DNA from: Stenotrophomonas sp. 24(2023)
Lineage (GTDB): Bacteria; Pseudomonadota; Gammaproteobacteria; Xanthomonadales; Xanthomonadaceae
Reading direction: 5' to 3'
Length of the DNA: 64,000 nt
NCBI RefSeq assembly: GCF_030913365.1
Contig: NZ_CP133160.1
Location: 806,001 to 870,000 of the forward strand
In this document: piece after piece, positions 62,763 through 64,000 of the stretch
Layout: each line of letters starts with the position of its first letter
Numbering within the stretch: position 1 is the first letter of the stretch
Made by a program: the position numbers and the translations under genes
The notes under the pieces: model-generated
Told to the model about the DNA's origin: nothing
The model's input: the letters and a program-made list of their open reading frames with translations, nothing else
Database searches by the model: none

Positions 62763-64000
62763 ATGTGGCGGCTGACTGCATTGCTGCTTGGCGTTGCCCT
62801 GCTGCTGACCGGCAGCGGGCTGCTGGGTACGCTGCTGGCCGTGCGCGGCGGGCAGGAAGGCTTCAGTGCCGGCACGCTGGGCTGGATCATGTCCGGCTAC
62901 TTCGCCGGCTATTTCATCGGCACCTTCACCGCCCCCCCGCTGATCCGCCGCATCGGCCACAGCCGTGCATTTGCCTTCCATGCCGCCCTGGCCACCATGG
63001 CCGTGCTGCTGCACCCGCTGTGGATCGATCCGCTCGGCTGGGTGCTGCTGCGCGTGCTGACCGGCATCGCGCTGGTGGGCCTGTACACGGTGATCGAGAG
63101 CTGGCTCAACGCCGAACCGGATGCTGGTCGGCGCAGCCGCGTGTTCTCGCTGTACATGATGGTCAACCTGTCGGCGCTGGCGCTGGGCCAGGTGGTGCTG
63201 CTGGCCGGTGATGCCGGTGCGGCCACGATGTTCACCCTGACCGCGCTGCTGGTCTGTGCAGCGATGTTGCCGGTCACCGCGACCCGCCTGCAGCAGCCGG
63301 AGGTGCCGCGCGTACCGCGGCTGACGCTGGGACGGTTGTATGCGCTGGCACCGGTTGCCACCCTGGCCGCCGGCCTGTCCGGGCTGGCAATGGGCGCGTT
63401 CTGGGGCCTGCTGCCGGTCTACGCCGAACAGATCGGCCTGCGCGATGCGGGCGTGCCGCTGTTCATGCTGACCGCCATCGCCGGCGGTGCGCTGCTGCAA
63501 TGGCCGCTGGGCCGCATCAGCGATGGCCATGACCGGCGGCTGGGCCTGCTCGTGCTGAGCGTGCTGGCTGCCGCCGTCGCCGCACTGGCTGCGGTGCCAC
63601 CGTTGACGCAGCAACTGCACGTGATGTTCCTGCTGGTGTTCTGCTACGGCGGGCTGGTGTTCGCGCTGTACCCGTTCGCCGTGGCGCACATGCTCGATTA
63701 CCTGCCCACCCGGGACCTGCTGTCCGGCTGCAGCAGCCTGCTGCTGGTGCATGGCGTCGGTGCGGCCATCGGCCCGGCCGTGGCCGGCGCGCTGATGCAG
63801 CGCTTCGGTGCGCCGGCGCTGCCGCTGTACTTCACCACGGTGCTGTTGATGCTCGCCGTGTTCACCGCCCTGCGCCTGCTGCGCCACACCCGTCTGCGCA
63901 CGCACCCGGCCACGTTCCGGCCGATGCTGCGCACCACGCCGGCCGCGCTGGAACTGATTCCCGACCCGGCCACCGAACCGGGCGACACCCCCATTCCCAC
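62763..64000 (+). CDS. MFS transporter (YcaD-like), C-terminus beyond the window
   Basis: 412 codons are visible and the frame is still open at the right edge. At least 11 hydrophobic segments; motif A-like GRISDGHDRRLG after helix 8 and an earlier PLIRRIGHSRAF. N-terminus MWRLTALLLGVALLL and WIMSGYFAGYFIGTF match the YcaD/CynX-type uptake or efflux family. The substrate is unknown. Divergent from the antiporter at 61398. Confidence 0.85.
   Translation, partial: MWRLTALLLGVALLLTGSGLLGTLLAVRGGQEGFSAGTLGWIMSGYFAGYFIGTFTAPPLIRRIGHSRAFAFHAALATMAVLLHPLWIDPLGWVLLRVLTGIALVGLYTVIESWLNAEPDAGRRSRVFSLYMMVNLSALALGQVVLLAGDAGAATMFTLTALLVCAAMLPVTATRLQQPEVPRVPRLTLGRLYALAPVATLAAGLSGLAMGAFWGLLPVYAEQIGLRDAGVPLFMLTAIAGGALLQWPLGRISDGHDRRLGLLVLSVLAAAVAALAAVPPLTQQLHVMFLLVFCYGGLVFALYPFAVAHMLDYLPTRDLLSGCSSLLLVHGVGAAIGPAVAGALMQRFGAPALPLYFTTVLLMLAVFTALRLLRHTRLRTHPATFRPMLRTTPAALELIPDPATEPGDTPIP

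Overview
The window is very GC-rich chromosomal DNA from a gamma-proteobacterium of the Xanthomonadaceae. It is most likely Stenotrophomonas, in or near the S. maltophilia group. The evidence is the gene order pilG-pilH-pilI next to gshB-tonB, the copL-copA-copB copper operon, the order yebC-ruvC-ruvA-kup-ruvB-ybgC-tolQRAB-pal-cpoB-queE-queC-tRNA-Lys, and several copies of the SMAG-type palindrome that begins with GTAG (GTAGATCCACGCCATGCGTGG).

Layout. 1-9777: twitching-motility chemotaxis genes (minus), gshB-tonB (plus), then tsaB, a DinG/YoaA-type helicase, a TPR lipoprotein and mrcB (minus), with two repeat-filled gaps. 9857-20425: a glycosyltransferase and a sugar-epimerase-like gene, a TPR membrane protein, relA, a small secreted protein and hrpA. 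20512-23393: dps and recQ, separated by two composite repeat elements facing each other. 23658-31139: a type VI secretion cargo cassette with a VgrG spike, a DUF4123 adaptor, three tandem DUF3304 paralogues (probable immunity proteins) and a DUF2235/Tle1-type phospholipase effector. The genes are coupled by short stop/start overlaps. No structural T6SS genes are present, so this is an orphan vgrG island. 31246-34554: the copLAB copper operon. 34622-39961: small housekeeping and unknown genes (GNAT, zinc ribbon, CPBP protease, receiver protein) and three alpha/beta hydrolases. 39978-42676: an isolated phage-like lysis control cassette with a CI-like repressor, divergent operators, a Cro/YdaS-like protein, an unidentified small gene, two leftward terminators, a holin-like protein and a SAR-type lysozyme, without any virion genes. 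42796-56240: VOC protein, tRNA-Lys, queC, queE, the Tol-Pal envelope system, the RuvABC resolvase with kup between ruvA and ruvB, and yebC. 56436-64000: a lipase-like hydrolase, a GNAT protein, a very acidic small protein, aspS, a DUF3011 repeat protein, a lipoprotein, a CPA2-type antiporter and the start of an MFS transporter.

Two signals are not explained by ordinary genes. The first is a family of composite intergenic repeats (five full copies and one degenerate copy) in which three stems change sequence between copies but stay self-complementary. The second is the free-standing lysis cassette. The T6SS cassette is of a recognisable type, but its three immunity genes look like a gene-conversion mosaic.

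Gene calls rest on protein motifs and local order read by eye. No database search was run. Many long open frames opposite real genes (opposite relA, mrcB, hrpA and kup, for example) were treated as GC-rich antisense shadows.
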